Assembly: GCF_032854445.1 (NCBI RefSeq)
Contig: NC_088305.1
Coordinates: 6,577,606-6,641,605, forward strand
Direction: 5' to 3'
Source of the DNA: Liolophura sinensis
Taxonomy: Eukaryota; Mollusca; Polyplacophora; Chitonida; Chitonidae
DNA length: 64,000 nucleotides
Shown here: positions 21,463 to 32,706 of the stretch, piece by piece
Layout: each line of letters begins with the position of its first letter
How positions within the stretch are numbered: position 1 is the first letter of the stretch
Translations under genes and position numbers: made by a program
The notes under the pieces: model-generated
Database searches by the model: none
What the model was told of the DNA's origin: nothing
The model's input: the letters and a program-made list of their open reading frames with translations, nothing else

Positions 21463-22524
21463 GCCGGGTTGGTTGTATGTATACATGTTTTTCATCAACG
21501 AAAAGTTGTTAACTAGCAGGGTACATGTTTTGGATATTGATTAAACATTTTTGCGTGTTTCCGTCATCACTGAACAAACTGATGATATATTGATTTATTT
21601 CATTTGTACTCAGCAATATTTTTCTTATAGGATGGCGACCAGCGACAGAGTCTATGCGTCGAAACACACATTCGTATACCAGCCGTCAACCAAAATATAC
21701 GTCCCAGGTCTATAGTCGCAAGGCCAAAAAGCGACGTTTATCACAAATCACCATACGACTAAGAAAGTATATAAAGTACGGAAATATGACGAAATCATGT
21801 AAAGAGAAGGAGTCAGTAGCTTTCAGTGATATTATTCAATTTGCGTATCGTGCAAGTATATAAACTGCCGATTATGAAATGCATGTATCCCAGTTTCGCA
21901 TTGATTACAACTGTTCCTAAATCCAGAGTGGAGGTTTAATTTAACACGATGAATTTACAACCACCAGTCCCAGCCCCGTTAAACACAAGGAAACCGACGA
22001 TCAACGGTGGCATGTTTCCCTCAGGAATCCGTCCTAATTTCTTATATTTCATAGTTCTAGGAGAGTTTATGTTGTACCTTGTTTTTGGACATTGTTCTTG
22101 TGATTATTAACGAGAAGGAACGTCCATCATGATTGACGATTGTCAGACGGATGTCCCATCGGGATTCGACGCCTGGACTGGTCAGCTGTCCCTACCGGGT
22201 GTACTCACACGCACTGTAGATTCTTGTACAATCGCAGCATTACTTTATATGAGAAAAATGACCTAAAATTCATAATTAAGAAATGGACCTGAAATTAATC
22301 ATAATCGGAGATAACTATATGCGTTTAAATAATACATGGCCTGTAATGAATACACTGAATTGCCCTCTAGATCTTAGTGTTCAGTTATTTCACATTAAAG
22401 TAATTACTAGACCTATGACACACACGAAGAGTGAAGTATACGGTAAACAAAATCTTAATTCTAGACCAGTGACCTTACCAAGTAATTTGGTACCTTGTTA
22501 CAGCATGCTCAGTATTAACATATG
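21463..22524 (+). repeat. Palindrome, right arm (1,062 bp)
   Basis: Exact inverted copy of 19713-20774. The right outer end (CATATG, 22519-22524) is followed after ~65 bp by the 41-bp satellite, whose unit resembles this arm at about 21655-21685. Confidence 0.97.
21654..21863 (+). CDS. Hypothetical 69-codon ORF in palindrome right arm
   Basis: Identical to the left-arm ORF. Upstream, the polypyrimidine-like TTTTTCTTATAG|GATGGCGACC could serve as a 3' splice site, with the open frame continuing back to it (WRPATES before the Met). The relative at 62432 shares MR-N-HSYT-R-PK and, after a one-base gap, the pattern KYI...MT...KEK-S...F-D. Unknown function; whether it is translated is unknown. 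Confidence 0.3.
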   Translation: MRRNTHSYTSRQPKYTSQVYSRKAKKRRLSQITIRLRKYIKYGNMTKSCKEKESVAFSDIIQFAYRASI

Positions 22525-22589
22525 CCGTAGAGAAAATGCCCATCCTCCTGGTGGATGACCTGTTGTTTTATTGGAATGTAAGACTGTGC

Positions 22590-23270
22590 ACACAGCCCTA
22601 TATACAGACGACTGACATACGAATATTTCAATCAATCACTATAGGCCGACGACTGGTATACGGATGTTTCAATCAATGAGGATCGGCTGACGACTGGTAT
22701 ACGGATGTTTCAATTAATCAGGATCGGCTAACGACAGGTATACGGATGTTTCAATCTCTCAGGATCAATCAATCAGTCACTATTAATCACGATCGGCTGA
22801 CGACTGGTATACGAATGTTTCAGTTAATCCCGATCAGCCGACCACTGGTACACGAATGTTTGAATCAGTCATGATCGGCTGACGATTGGTATACGAATGC
22901 TTTAATCAGTCACGATCGGCCGACGACTGGTATACGAATGTTTTAGTCAATCACGATCGACTGACGACAGGTATACGAATGTTTCAGTTAATCCCGATCA
23001 GCCGACCACTGGTACACGAATGTTTGAATCATTCATGATCGGCTAACGACTGGTATACGAATGCTTTAATCAGTCACGATCGGCCGACGACTGGTATTCG
23101 AATGTTTCAGTCAATCACGATCGACTGACGACAGGTATACGAATGTTTTAATCAACCAGGATCTGCAGATGACGGTTATCATGATTCGCTGAGGACAAGT
23201 TTACGAATGTCTCACGCTAGTGTTAAGATTGGCTGAAGACTGGTATACGAATTTCTCATTCCATGAAGAT
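22590..23270. repeat. 41-bp satellite, about 16 units
   Basis: Unit GACGACTGGTATACGAATGT, TTCAATCAATCACGATCGGCT, spacing 41 bp where intact (22648, 22689 and on). Units diverge by about 10-20%. The reverse complement of the unit (GAAACATTCGTATACCAG) closely resembles the arm ORF DNA at 21654-21680 (GAAACACACATTCGTATACC), so the satellite appears to have grown from that segment. Confidence 0.92.
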
Positions 23271-23302
23271 CGGTTGATGCTATTGTCTTTTTCTCCATCC
23301 AC

Positions 23303-23450
23303 CAGGATTCTGCTGGTAAGCTAAGTCTCCCAGAAGTCTTGTCCGCTTACGCTGTTTTTATTATTATTTTTATTAAACACGATAGGAACATAGCGCTCAC
23401 AGTAACTGGAAACCACTGACGTCTAATAAATTGCGGTTAACCTGTATGCA
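23303..23450 (+). repeat. Family A 5' fragment
   Basis: CACCAGGATTCTGCTGGTAA, GGAAACCACTGACGTCTAAT and AAATTGCGGTTAACC match the 5' portion of family A. Confidence 0.55.
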
Positions 23451-23635
23451 ATTTTATTTACTTAATAAATCTATATGACCGAGGTTGGGCGTTGTAGTAG
23501 GTAAGTCCAGCTTAGCTTTAGGCTACATCCCATGTGATGAAACAAGGGAGATAACGATGAATGCTGGTTTTGACTCATAGTATCACGGTTCCGAATATTT
23601 ATCTCCCTTGCATTTTTCACGTTTACGATGATGAT

Positions 23636-23939
23636 GAGAGTGCTTGGGGTTTATCGTCGTACTCAACAATTTTTCAGCCAAGGCTAAGGAATCCTTTGGG
23701 TGTATGTGATGTACCTCCTTGTTACAGGACGGATTTCCACCCCCTTTATTATCTTGTACTGCTTCACTGAGACGCCTTACCAAACGCAAATAAACCGCCC
23801 CTCCCGAGCTATTATACTGATACGGGTCAACCAGTCATTCTCCCTCATGCTGAAGGCCAAGCGAGGAAGTTACAACTTCCTCTTTTAAAGTCTTACGTGT
23901 GACTCGACCCAGGATTGATCCTGGATCTACCGCTCAGGA
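23636..23939 (-). mobile_element. SINE-2, host copy, interrupted in its head
   Basis: Has the SINE-2 tail (CTTGGGGTTTATCGTCGTAC, TCAACAATTTTTCAG) and body (TTACAGGACGGATTTC, GAGGAAGTTACAACTTCC, GGATTGATCCTGGATCTACC). It stops at CCGCTCAGGA, where copy 2 begins. The remaining head (GGAAGCGGACGCTCTAT) reappears at 24311-24327 beyond copy 2. Confidence 0.85.
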
Positions 23940-24303
23940 GTGAGTGACTGCTTGGGGTTTAACGTCGTACTCAACAATTTTTCAGTCATATGACGACGAA
24001 GGAATCATTAGGGTGCATGTACGTGTAATGTGCCTCCTTGTTGCAGGACGGATTTCTACCGCTCTTTTATTTAGTGCTGCTTGACTGAGACGACTTACCG
24101 AAGGCAAGTAAGCCGCCCCGCCCGAGCCATTATACTGATACGGGTCAACCAGTCGTTGCACTATCCCCTTCATGCTTAACCCCACGCGAGGAAGTTACAA
24201 CTTCCTCTTTTAAAGTCTTAGGTGTGACTCGATCAAGGATTGATCCTGGATCTACCGGTTCCGAAGCGGACGCTCTACCAACTGTGCTATCCGGGCCGGT
24301 CTG
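23940..24303 (-). mobile_element. SINE-2, full-length copy inserted into another SINE-2
   Basis: Type copy of SINE-2 in this window, about 364 bp. The minus strand begins with a tRNA-like head: GCCCGGATAGCACAGTTGGT (box A) and GATCCAGGATCAATCC (box B). It ends with the tail ...AAACCCCAAGCAGTCACTCA. The 10-mer CCGCTCAGGA is duplicated at 23930-23939 and 24304-24313, which marks a target-site duplication and shows that this copy jumped into the head of the older copy. It is not a functional tRNA gene. Confidence 0.9.
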
Positions 24304-24330
24304 CCGCTCAGGAAGCGGACGCTCTATTTA

Positions 24331-25535
24331 AGATGATGTAATTTATAACAAAAGCAATACCGTCTTCACAGACCTAACATTATTGCATCTTTGACCTGAT
24401 CTGTTCTACCTTCGTACCTATTATTACCGACACAAGTTAGAGTATTGCCTAGATTGAGGGCAGTGTAATCTGAATATGCGATGTCAGTGAAAGGTGATAG
24501 ATTGGCGACAGATTGTGGGCGTAAGCCTTGGTGCTAGGGGCGTGTAGGATGCTATTGCTCAAAATCTTTTGTCGCGAAAGTTTCGTCTACTCTAGCTAAA
24601 TATTTGTGCAACTTTTTCATACCTCCATGTTGCAGTAAATGTGATCAGAAATAGATGTCTAACAGTTTGACATAACATATGGATGATACCGTACAATACA
24701 AGTTTTGCTACCTATAGCGATAAAAAAGGTTCGAGCTCGAAACTCTCCTAATGGCCAGAAAATCGTCTCATTATTTTGCATAGTAACGCAACTTAGCAAA
24801 GCAAGTTGAAAGCCCTGTAATGTGAATTGTTGAAAACTGTTGTCATTAAAATGTTTACCACAAAAAAGCCCTCCACCTGTTGGCCAATTCGCCAATTTTT
24901 GTAAATACAAAAATACCCCGTTTTTCAATGCATGTGTGTTTTAGGAAGTGTAATGTGAGCATTTCAAAAAGGTAGTCTCGCCATTCATTTGCTGAACATA
25001 GTACTAAGTATGTAGGCTCTCTATACCGTCTATACGTGTATATATCAAATTTCAAGGACATAACATTTCACAATCAACACTCCAGCTCGAACAGTATTTG
25101 TTTGATAAATATTTATTGACCTATTTAGCAACTTTTGTACGCATGAATCGCTCCCATGTATATCTCCGGCTCATAACTACTTTATTTCACGACACATAAA
25201 ATTCCACATAGGACTACATGTATGTTTCCATATCCCTGCTACTTACATCCCCATGCAGCACTAAGAGTTAGAACAAGTACAATGTGATTGGCTGGGGTGT
25301 CATGTCTGGTGTCTTGGGCATGATACTTTAGTGGCGGAAACACTTTGACTGCAAGGACTCGACCTGCCACGAGAAGACACAGTATAGGTACACACACTTA
25401 ATGACTCCTTGTTATCATATGATTAAAAATGTTAAATACGACGTAAAACCCCAAACATACATACGTACATACACTGCCATAGCACCATGGCTAGAGAATA
25501 ATTAGAAGAACATGGTGAAGTGATTTTAATTCATT
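24331..25535. other. No gene recognised
   Basis: Short ORFs only. 25430-25470 (AAATACGACGTAAAACCCCAAACATAC) is a SINE-2 3'-end fragment on the plus strand. Confidence 0.45.
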
Positions 25536-25538
25536 AGA

Positions 25539-25797
25539 TTTATTTATTTATTTGATTGGTGTTTTACGCCGTACTCAAGAATATTTCATTTATACGACGG
25601 CGGCCAGCATTATGATGAATGGAAACCGGGCAGAGCCCGGGGAAAATCCACGACCATCCGCAAGTTGCTACAACATTTCCCTCTACGGCCGGAGGGGAAG
25701 CTAGCATGAGTTTGGACTTGAAATCACAGATTGGTGAGAGGTTCCTGGGTCTTTACGCTGCGCTAGCGCGCTAACCAAACTGAGCTACGGAGGCCCC
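25539..25797 (-). mobile_element. SINE-1, full-length copy
   Basis: The head reads, on the minus strand, GGGGCCTCCGTAGCTCAGTT, then TTAGCGCGCTAGCGCAGCGT. Box B region, core (GGCTCTGCCCGGTTTCC) and tail (TTGAGTACGGCGTAAAACAC) are all present. Flanks TTAATTCATTAG and CTAATTACTTAG look like an imperfect target duplication. One of the best-preserved copies. Confidence 0.95.
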
Positions 25798-25914
25798 TAA
25801 TTACTTAGGCGTCAACATCTAAAAGTGGATAAAATGATGTAATGTACATGTCGGACATAAATAACATACCTTGTCTTGGCAACAAATGACGGTCATGCTG
25901 TAGTTGAACAATTA

Positions 25915-26029
25915 GATTTATTTATTTGATTGGTGTCTTACGCCGGACTGAAGAATACTTCACTTATACGAAGGCGATCAGCATTATGATGGCGGGAAAC
26001 CCTCTACCATTCACAGGTCGCTGACAGAC
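25915..26029 (-). repeat. SINE-1, 3' half with internal deletion
   Basis: TTTATTTGATTGGTGTCTTA, CGCCGGACTGAAGAATACTT and GATCAGCATTATGATGGCGG are present; the core is shortened. Confidence 0.85.
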
Positions 26030-26620
26030 TTAAACAATTAGAGTTTTATTTTAAAACTTGTAACGGTATTGTATGCAAACTGTATTTAATGTGGTTTTTG
26101 AATTTTTACTGACTTTCTTTTGACGGTTAAAAACGTTTTTGTTTCATTTCTGCACTGTTTTTGGACAGTTATTCTCATTTTATCTTTAATTTATCATTCT
26201 CATGTCAAAATTAATAATGTTTCCTGGTTCTGACATATTTCTAGCCAGGATATGGGTTATATGCAGCCAATGTGGCGTCCTATCCAAATCATTCATTCTT
26301 TCCTGGATCTGTCCAAGAACAGAAGCCTCCATCATACTAACGACTTGGGGCAACCGAGTCCTGCTTAGAGCTTATAAGCCACTTAGCCATTCCCAGTGCG
26401 CATGTCATATAGGGACCTTCGGAGGGATCCCCAACGTGATGGTTAACGGTGCATACACAGGGATCAAAGTACTTCACAACAGGTCGATAACATTACCTAT
26501 AGCCTGCTTATTTTAACTTGGCTGTATTCAGTTTTCTGATCTTATCACATCCTATGTCAGTACATGACTTAGATTGCTATATATCGCAATTTAAATGTTG
26601 TTGTTTTTTGTTATTTTTTA
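26030..26620. other. No gene recognised
   Basis: A 104-codon plus ORF (26202-26516) has no recognised domain and lies among repeats. Confidence 0.4.
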
Positions 26621-26623
26621 CTT

Positions 26624-26754
26624 GGGCCACGTGCGGATGGTCGTGGGTTTTCCCCCGAGCCCTTTCCGGTTTCCTCCCACCATATTGCCGGCCGCCGTCG
26701 TAAAAGTAAAATATTCTTGAGTACGGCGTAAAACACCAATGGAATAAATAAATC
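26624..26754 (+). repeat. SINE-1, 3' half
   Basis: GTGCGGATGGTCGTGGGTTT, CCGGTTTCCTCCCACCATAT and TTGAGTACGGCGTAAAACAC with (AATA)n tail. Confidence 0.9.
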
Positions 26755-28257
26755 TTACCCTTTACTTGACTATCATTCATGGGACAGCACATACATATAC
26801 TGGCCAGATGTTTGCTAGTAACGGGTAAGACAAACTGTTTTGGGAGAAAAATGCGACCGATATAAAAGTCATAACGTTAAGGTGAACTATAAGCATTTAT
26901 ATTAGACGTATAGAGACACATTTTGCCCCCACTTACGTACTCTCTATAATGATGCAGTAACAGTGGTGGACACTTATCAAGATCTAGTGCCACTGTGACA
27001 GTATTTTAGCCACATCGTGACGAGTAACTATTGTAATGCGTAAGCTGAGTACAAATGCCTTTGCGTTTCAAATTGTTGAAGAGCATGAATACCAACGAGC
27101 GTTTCGATGTTTTCTAAAGGACTTGATGTGGTAAAGGGTGGGGGTATCTGTTCCAGTGCAAGAAAACTGTGGGCATTAAGTAACAAAACTGACTATAGCT
27201 GTGAGTGACATGAGTGACATCTGCTGACACACTCGTAATTCTACTTCATTTTTCAGTTCTGTTTTTCTCGTCTTTTCCTGTTATATGACAAGCGTGCTGC
27301 TTATAAAGCTCATTCACTGAAGCGATGTATAGATCACAAAATCGAAAAATTGTAGCCGGCTCCGGTCATACTGAAATATCTTCTTTTTTGGAATTAGACA
27401 CTGTAGGGTTATGAAAATCACTGCACTACTAATGTAACTTTCTTGAGCACGCAGTTATGCACCAATCAGTTAAGTAAATATATAACAAATGTCACTTTCA
27501 GCCTTATACTTCCTCTACGCATAGCATGTTAATATTAATGATAGCTAGTGGACCACATGTGGTGTCCACCAGGATTCACGTGTGACGTCGCTATAGTTGC
27601 CAAATGTTACGTAATACCATAGCTTATCCATTCTAATTCATTATACCACTTTTTTAATGCAAGGCGCCCTTTACCTTTACTCACTCAAAAGAATGTTTCC
27701 GAAATAAAAAAAAAATGAGTCAACAAGATTCGAACTCTTCCCGATATGCAACGTTTTGTCCGCAGCCACTTAGTTAGTCCATTGGACTCTGGAAGATGCC
27801 TGATAGACAATTACAGAAATACAGATTTTAAACATTCTAAAATATGACAAAACTCATCGCAATATGAAGTTTATGTTTTATATATGAAAACAAACGCTAA
27901 CCAAAACGAAAATTTGACAGTATGTAGAAATACACACATGAAGATTTCAGTAAAGTATTTTTCTGGTTAACGTTGATCTTCATACCGTAAATTAAAAAGT
28001 GCCTCGTTTGAACGAAAATTGGTGTTTTTGATCAAGAGTGCATTTTTAGAGTGTTATTACTAAGCAACCATCTCTTTTATGGCACTGTAACTTTCGTGAG
28101 TGCTTCGACCAAGTTTTATACTTCTAACTCCGAAATTTAAAGAACTGGGCTAGGATTTTGAAATTTGCACTTTCTTATCGTGTCTCTCAGGAGCCGATTC
28201 TCCGCCTTACCGTACCAGGTCCTTTACACTGGCTGCTACAAACTGAAAACGTTTTTA
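26755..28257. other. No gene recognised
   Basis: No convincing ORF. A weak SINE-like 3' fragment lies at about 27435-27480 (TTGAGCACGCAGTTATGCAC). The rest shows nothing. Confidence 0.4.
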
Positions 28258-28507
28258 AAGTGTAAAAGACTACAGCATGGGGAGTAAAACCAGAGCAGTG
28301 ACGACAATGTGATGGCTGGCAAGTGGTTAAATGTTCTGTCAATTAAATCCTGCATCTTGTCAATTTACCTCAGGCACAGTTTTATTTCCACAGTTCTTGT
28401 GCATGCTTAAAAGATAACAATTTGCCCTCCTCTAGCTCAATGGCTTAAGCAAAATTAGATAAAAAATGCTGTGATGTTAATTACAATATATTAGACGTCA
28501 TTGTTAT
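28258..28507 (-). repeat. Family A copy
   Basis: AAGACTACAGCATGGGGAGT, AAAACCAGAGCAGTGACGAC, AATGTGATGGCTGGCAAGTG, TGTCAATTTACCTCAGGCAC and TTACAATATATTAGACGTCA are all present. Its first ~60 bp is the single-copy form of the unit amplified at 36.84-37.48 kb. Confidence 0.8.
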
Positions 28508-28582
28508 AGTACTTAAACAACTCTTGCGTCAGTCTTTAGAGGATGCCGCCTAATTCTGTTGTATCGTTCAAGCTTTATTTAG

Positions 28583-28848
28583 TTATGTGTTTAATTAACT
28601 GATTGGAGCTTTACGCCGTACTAAAAATATTTCACTTTTACAACTGCGGTTGGCATTATGGTGTGAGGAAACCGGACACAACCCGAGGGGAAAGCTACGA
28701 CCATCCGCATGTTCCAGGCAGAACTTCCCATGCACAGCTGGATAGGAAACCAGCATGAGCCGAACGAACTCACAACGACCGCATTGGCGAGGCTTCTGGG
28801 TCATTGAGCTGCGCTAACACGCTAACCAATTTAGGCCATAGAGGTCGC
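28583..28848 (-). mobile_element. SINE-1, full-length, moderately diverged
   Basis: Tail GGAGCTTTACGCCGTACTAA, core GGTGTGAGGAAACCGGAC, CGACCATCCGCATG, head with GCTGCGCTAACACGCTAACC. CpG decay is visible in the head. Confidence 0.9.
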
Positions 28849-28879
28849 GCTCAAACTCTAAATAAATTAACCACATGGT

Positions 28880-29190
28880 GTGTCCGAGGGTGCGTCTGTG
28901 TGATAATAACACAGCATTGTGAGTAATTCTAGACTAGTGACGTCTGATATATTGCAATTAACATTACCGTTTTTTTCACCTAATTCTGCTTAAGTCATGG
29001 TGCTAGGGGTCGAGTAGTTTGCTACTATTTATGCATTTACATGAAGAGTTAGGATGGAACTGTAACTGAGGTAAATTGACAAGAGGCTGTATTTCACCGG
29101 ACAAGTATGACCATGTGCCATGTAATATACTGCCACCGCTGCTCTGGATTTACGCTACATGCTCTGCGTCTTTTATAGTATTACTTGATC
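28880..29190 (+). repeat. Family A, best-preserved copy
   Basis: Contains in order AACACAGCATTGTGAGTAAT, TGACGTCTGATATATTGCAA, ACCTAATTCTGCTTAAGTCA, TGCTACTATTTATGCATTTA, GAGGTAAATTGACAAGAGGC, TGTATTTCACCGGACAAGTA and a GCTGCTCTGGATTTACGCTA end with GCTCTGCGTCTTTTATA. Confidence 0.85.
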
Positions 29191-29707
29191 AGTTTGTATA
29201 TCTGTGACGAATTAATATGCCTTAGGAACTAGTCTGCTTAGAGAATGCTGTGCACTTAAGACCTTTTGAACCAAACCCTGCGTGTTTTAGGTTTGAACTG
29301 GTATTATGTCGTGGGCAGATGTCTGGTGTGGAGCTGGTGTGATAATGGTACCATTATCTCTTGCAAGTTAGCGCATCAAAAGGTTAGGTCTGCTGATAAC
29401 CGCGTTGATTTTGCTTCCAGGCAAACGTTACATGGGTTAAAACGTTATATTCTTCTGGGAACTATCGATATTGTTTATAAGAGTCCCGTTCATCTGGTCA
29501 CCGTTGAATGTGTCTGTAGCTGTTAGTCATGTTTGTATTGATTGTGTTTGTAACATGATTAATGCCGGAAAGGATAAGACGTCTTGAAGCGGTGTGGATG
29601 TGGTCCACAGACCTTTGATCTTCGAAACGAAAGACTTATCCAAGGCCAAGGAAGGTGGTGTACAGTAGGAAAGACTACAACATGCAACGTAAGAGAACAG
29701 CTGAGAA

Positions 29708-29815
29708 GGCGGCGTGAGAGGTCGCAATTGTCACACGTAATCGGTGAAATACGACCTTTTTGTCATCTTACTTGTTAGGGTTTTATTCTATCTGTTCATG
29801 TAATCGCTAAAACAG
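29708..29815 (-). repeat. Family A fragment
   Basis: TCACACGTAATCGGTGAAAT and TTAGGGTTTTATTCTATCTG followed by TTCATGTAATCGC. Confidence 0.55.
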
Positions 29816-29894
29816 CTGCTGGATGTCTCCTAGCCTCATTTCTTCAGCTTTATGTGTATCTCCAAGCGCACTTAAAGCGTCCCATTTCCTGAAC

Positions 29895-29950
29895 TAATGA
29901 ATGAACGAATGAATGAACGAATGAATAAATGGATAATTAAATGAATGGAT
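29895..29950. repeat. (GAAT/GAAC)n microsatellite
   Basis: Imperfect tetranucleotide run ATGAATGAACGAATGAATGA and onward. Confidence 0.9.
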
Positions 29951-30599
29951 ACAGTTTAGCGCCACATTGGGAATATTTCAGCCGCTGCTTGTCTACCTTT
30001 CGTTGTAAACCTTCCTCTGGAGGAATGACCGGAGACAAGCTGGCCAGAGCAAGCCAACCTGGCTCTACTTTACGCCATCTTAAGTATGACAGAACGATTG
30101 ACATGGTCCAGACATCAACAGAACTGCAGTCATTTGTTGTCTGTCCACCTTTAGATGTAATGTTCCCGTCTGTTACTCCGTGGACGTTTCTTGTTCATGT
30201 ACATGATTTAAGTACCAAACGTTTGGACAGAAGCCATTGTCGAATTGGTTTGCTTCGCTTTCCGTTGGAAATCAGTTTCAAACGTCGAGTAGTACAGACA
30301 ACTTATAACACATTAAGACAGAAAATAGAAATGAAACATAAAAGGTTTCACGTTTATCAAGGTTGAGCAGGCTGTTGTTGTTACGGTCCATATTACAGCT
30401 ATGTGATCTCAACACTAAAGCTGCCTATGTTACACTATAATTGCATTATAAAGCAAAGACTTATAATTTAAAATAATGTAAAGGCAACACTCATTAATTG
30501 TGTGCATACCTTATTTTTGTGCGATAAGAACCTGCAGGTAAAGCACTTATACGTGTGCTTCGTTTGCTTTAATTTAAAATGTGCTTTGCGTACGTTTAA
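29951..30599 (+). other. Unrecognised 141-codon ORF region
   Basis: An uninterrupted plus ORF at 29941-30366 begins in the microsatellite and runs for 141 codons, ending KRFHVYQG. It is moderately basic, with no signal peptide, transmembrane segment or motif known to me. Length alone is near what chance can give in this much DNA. No splice sites clearly frame it. Confidence 0.2.
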
Positions 30600-30737
30600 A
30601 GGCCTGTCAAAAACCTGCGGATGGTCGTGGGTTACCCCCAGACTCTGCCCGATTTCCTCCCACCATAATGCTGGCCGGCGTCGTATAAGTGAAATATTTT
30701 TGAATACGGCCCAAAACGCCGATCAAATAAATAAATA
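30600..30737 (+). repeat. SINE-1, 3' half
   Basis: AACCTGCGGATGGTCGTGGG, GCCCGATTTCCTCCCACCAT, AATGCTGGCCGGCGTCGTAT and GAATACGGCCCAAAACGCCG with (AAAT)n. Confidence 0.9.
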
Positions 30738-31820
30738 TAATGTGCGGCGCTCAATCCCACGTTATCCGACAGACGTAAGAGGAATAAAACTATGTTACTA
30801 ATAAATATTAAAGAAATGTAATTATCGGGAAGGAAAAAAATGATTTAAAAGTAAATGATCAGTAGTGTTCATTACGGTGACGTTTATTTAACTGTGTTTG
30901 TTGTCCTTTTTTGGAGAAATTAATTTCCGCAATTTGTATGTACAAACAGAGTCGTTTTTTCGAAGTATTGTGTCTTTGCAGAAGTCGGTGTTTTTGCTTT
31001 TCATTGCCATTCCTGGAAGTATGTTATTAGCCATCTCAAAGATTTTGCTGTGCGCATTTGACAACACATTCAAAAAACATTTCAGTAACGAGACAATATC
31101 GGCATCAGCAAACCAATTGTTACCATGAAGCAAGATTCAATTTCGATCTTTTTCAATGTATATTCACTTTATAAATTAATGGAATAGTGTTGTTTTCACA
31201 GTGTTGAAAATGATGCGAGAACAAGTTCGCGATATTCGAAAAACCCGAAAAATGTAAACGGCCTCTTTAGGTGAAAAAGTCATATTAATCGTCTTAACGG
31301 ATGCGGTTGATTAAAATCATTTTACGGCAAAAAGAACACACTGACGGAATACGGGTGTCAAGTGTTTTATGTTTCTGCTCTGAGCCGTCAGTTTTTGCGT
31401 GCGGGTGTACTCCGTGAGAATTACTTGTCAGAATAAGAATGATCAGCCTGTTTAATTTTATGGCGACGAAAGATGGAAAACCACAGGTTAACCGATAACG
31501 AAAAAAACAGTTAGAAACTCCGTAATACAGATATAAATTCTCACCAGAGTTGCACAAGGCGGACAGTTAAATAGACGTCTTCCCAGTTCCCGTATGGATT
31601 ATCTTGGTCCACTCGTCAATAATACATTGGAATTTGAGCAAATAAAGTACTCGTCAAGGTGAGGAGCCTTTAGTGGTGACAGAGACTGTCCGTGATATAG
31701 ATGTTATTTTGCTTATATTGGCAGATTATTGTAAGGACGTGGATTTCTAAGGATAAACTATCCTTTCTTGCGGGGGATGGGAGGGGGGGCTTTTTTTAAA
31801 GCTTTTAAGCATGTATATAC
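30738..31820. other. No gene recognised
   Basis: Overlapping ORFs on both strands at 30888-31133 are not recognised. G-rich GGGGGATGGGAGGGGGGG at 31771-31788 followed by T(7) is the only compositional oddity. Confidence 0.4.
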
Positions 31821-31821
31821 A

Positions 31822-31900
31822 GCCAGAATGAAACCCTGACTGAGATAAATGGACCCCGAAAACTGGATTTCTCCGGTTGTACGTCTCTTTATAATGAAAC
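31822..31900 (+). repeat. Family A fragment (weak)
   Basis: AGAATGAAACCCTGACTGAG, ATAAATGGA and TTTCTCCGGTTGTACGTC resemble the AATAAAACC...GAGGTAAATTGA...CACCGGTTACGTG section. Confidence 0.4.
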
Positions 31901-32129
31901 ACGTTTATAATGTAAAACATCTATCTGGCTGACAAGCCGACCCAGTTTTGCCAAAATAACCTTTAAAAAGAACACAAATAATATAAGATCCGTTTTTCAG
32001 GAAGATGGAAGGAATCAGATCTATAGCGACCACAGCCATTTTATTCTGACGTGCTTGGTTAATATAAATTTATAACATGTCCGCGCTGTTGATTTTGTCA
32101 AAATGCACGATTTTGCGTAATTTGAACTG

Positions 32130-32285
32130 CGAAACCCGCAAGAAACCCATTTCCATGTGCAGGTTTTGTCACACCTTCCCACGTGTGGCCGCAGAGCATG
32201 TCAACACGAGCTGGAATTGAACTGACAACGACCGAATTGTGACAGGTTCCTGTGCCGTTGTGCCACGCTGGCATGCTAACCACCT
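32130..32285 (-). repeat. SINE-1, head half
   Basis: TCACACCTTCCCACGTGTGG, CACGAGCTGGAATTGAACTG (box B), and GTGCCACGCTGGCATGCTAA (box A region). Diverged. Confidence 0.75.
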
Positions 32286-32600
32286 TTTCCTTTAGAACAT
32301 CACATTTATGTCAGGTGATATGGTTGTTAAAGGTTATAACATCTTTGAACACGTAAAGGCTTTCTCAACAGCTGATATGCTGAATTTTCAATTTTGTTAC
32401 ATGTATTCGGAAAAGACTTTTTGAAAAACAAGTCAAAAAAAGTAAATGGAAATTACATGTGTGTTTTACACCGTTTTATCTGCTCTGTATGACTGGAGAT
32501 TCATTCTTTCATGTCAGGCGTTCAACATCAAGTTGTTCGATTGATTCCTCTTCAATACCGCACAAGTTAACGCAGTTTTGGTTAAATATGTTCTCTACAC

Positions 32601-32706
32601 TTTTTTTGATTGGTGTTTTACGCCGCACTCTAGAATATTTCCCTTATACGACGGCGGCCAGCATTTTGACCGGGGGAGAACACACGACCGTCTGCAGACT
32701 GCTTGA
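32601..32706 (-). repeat. SINE-1, 3' half
   Basis: TTGATTGGTGTTTTACGCCG, CACTCTAGAATATTTC and TACGACGGCGGCCAGCATTT. Confidence 0.88.

Noticed and set aside
24236-24300. tRNA gene-like sequence (minus strand)
   Set aside because: It is the head of SINE-2, continuous with the SINE body and lacking a clean tRNA 3' end.
30888-31133. Overlapping ORFs on both strands
   Set aside because: No recognised domain; size within chance expectation for AT-rich DNA.
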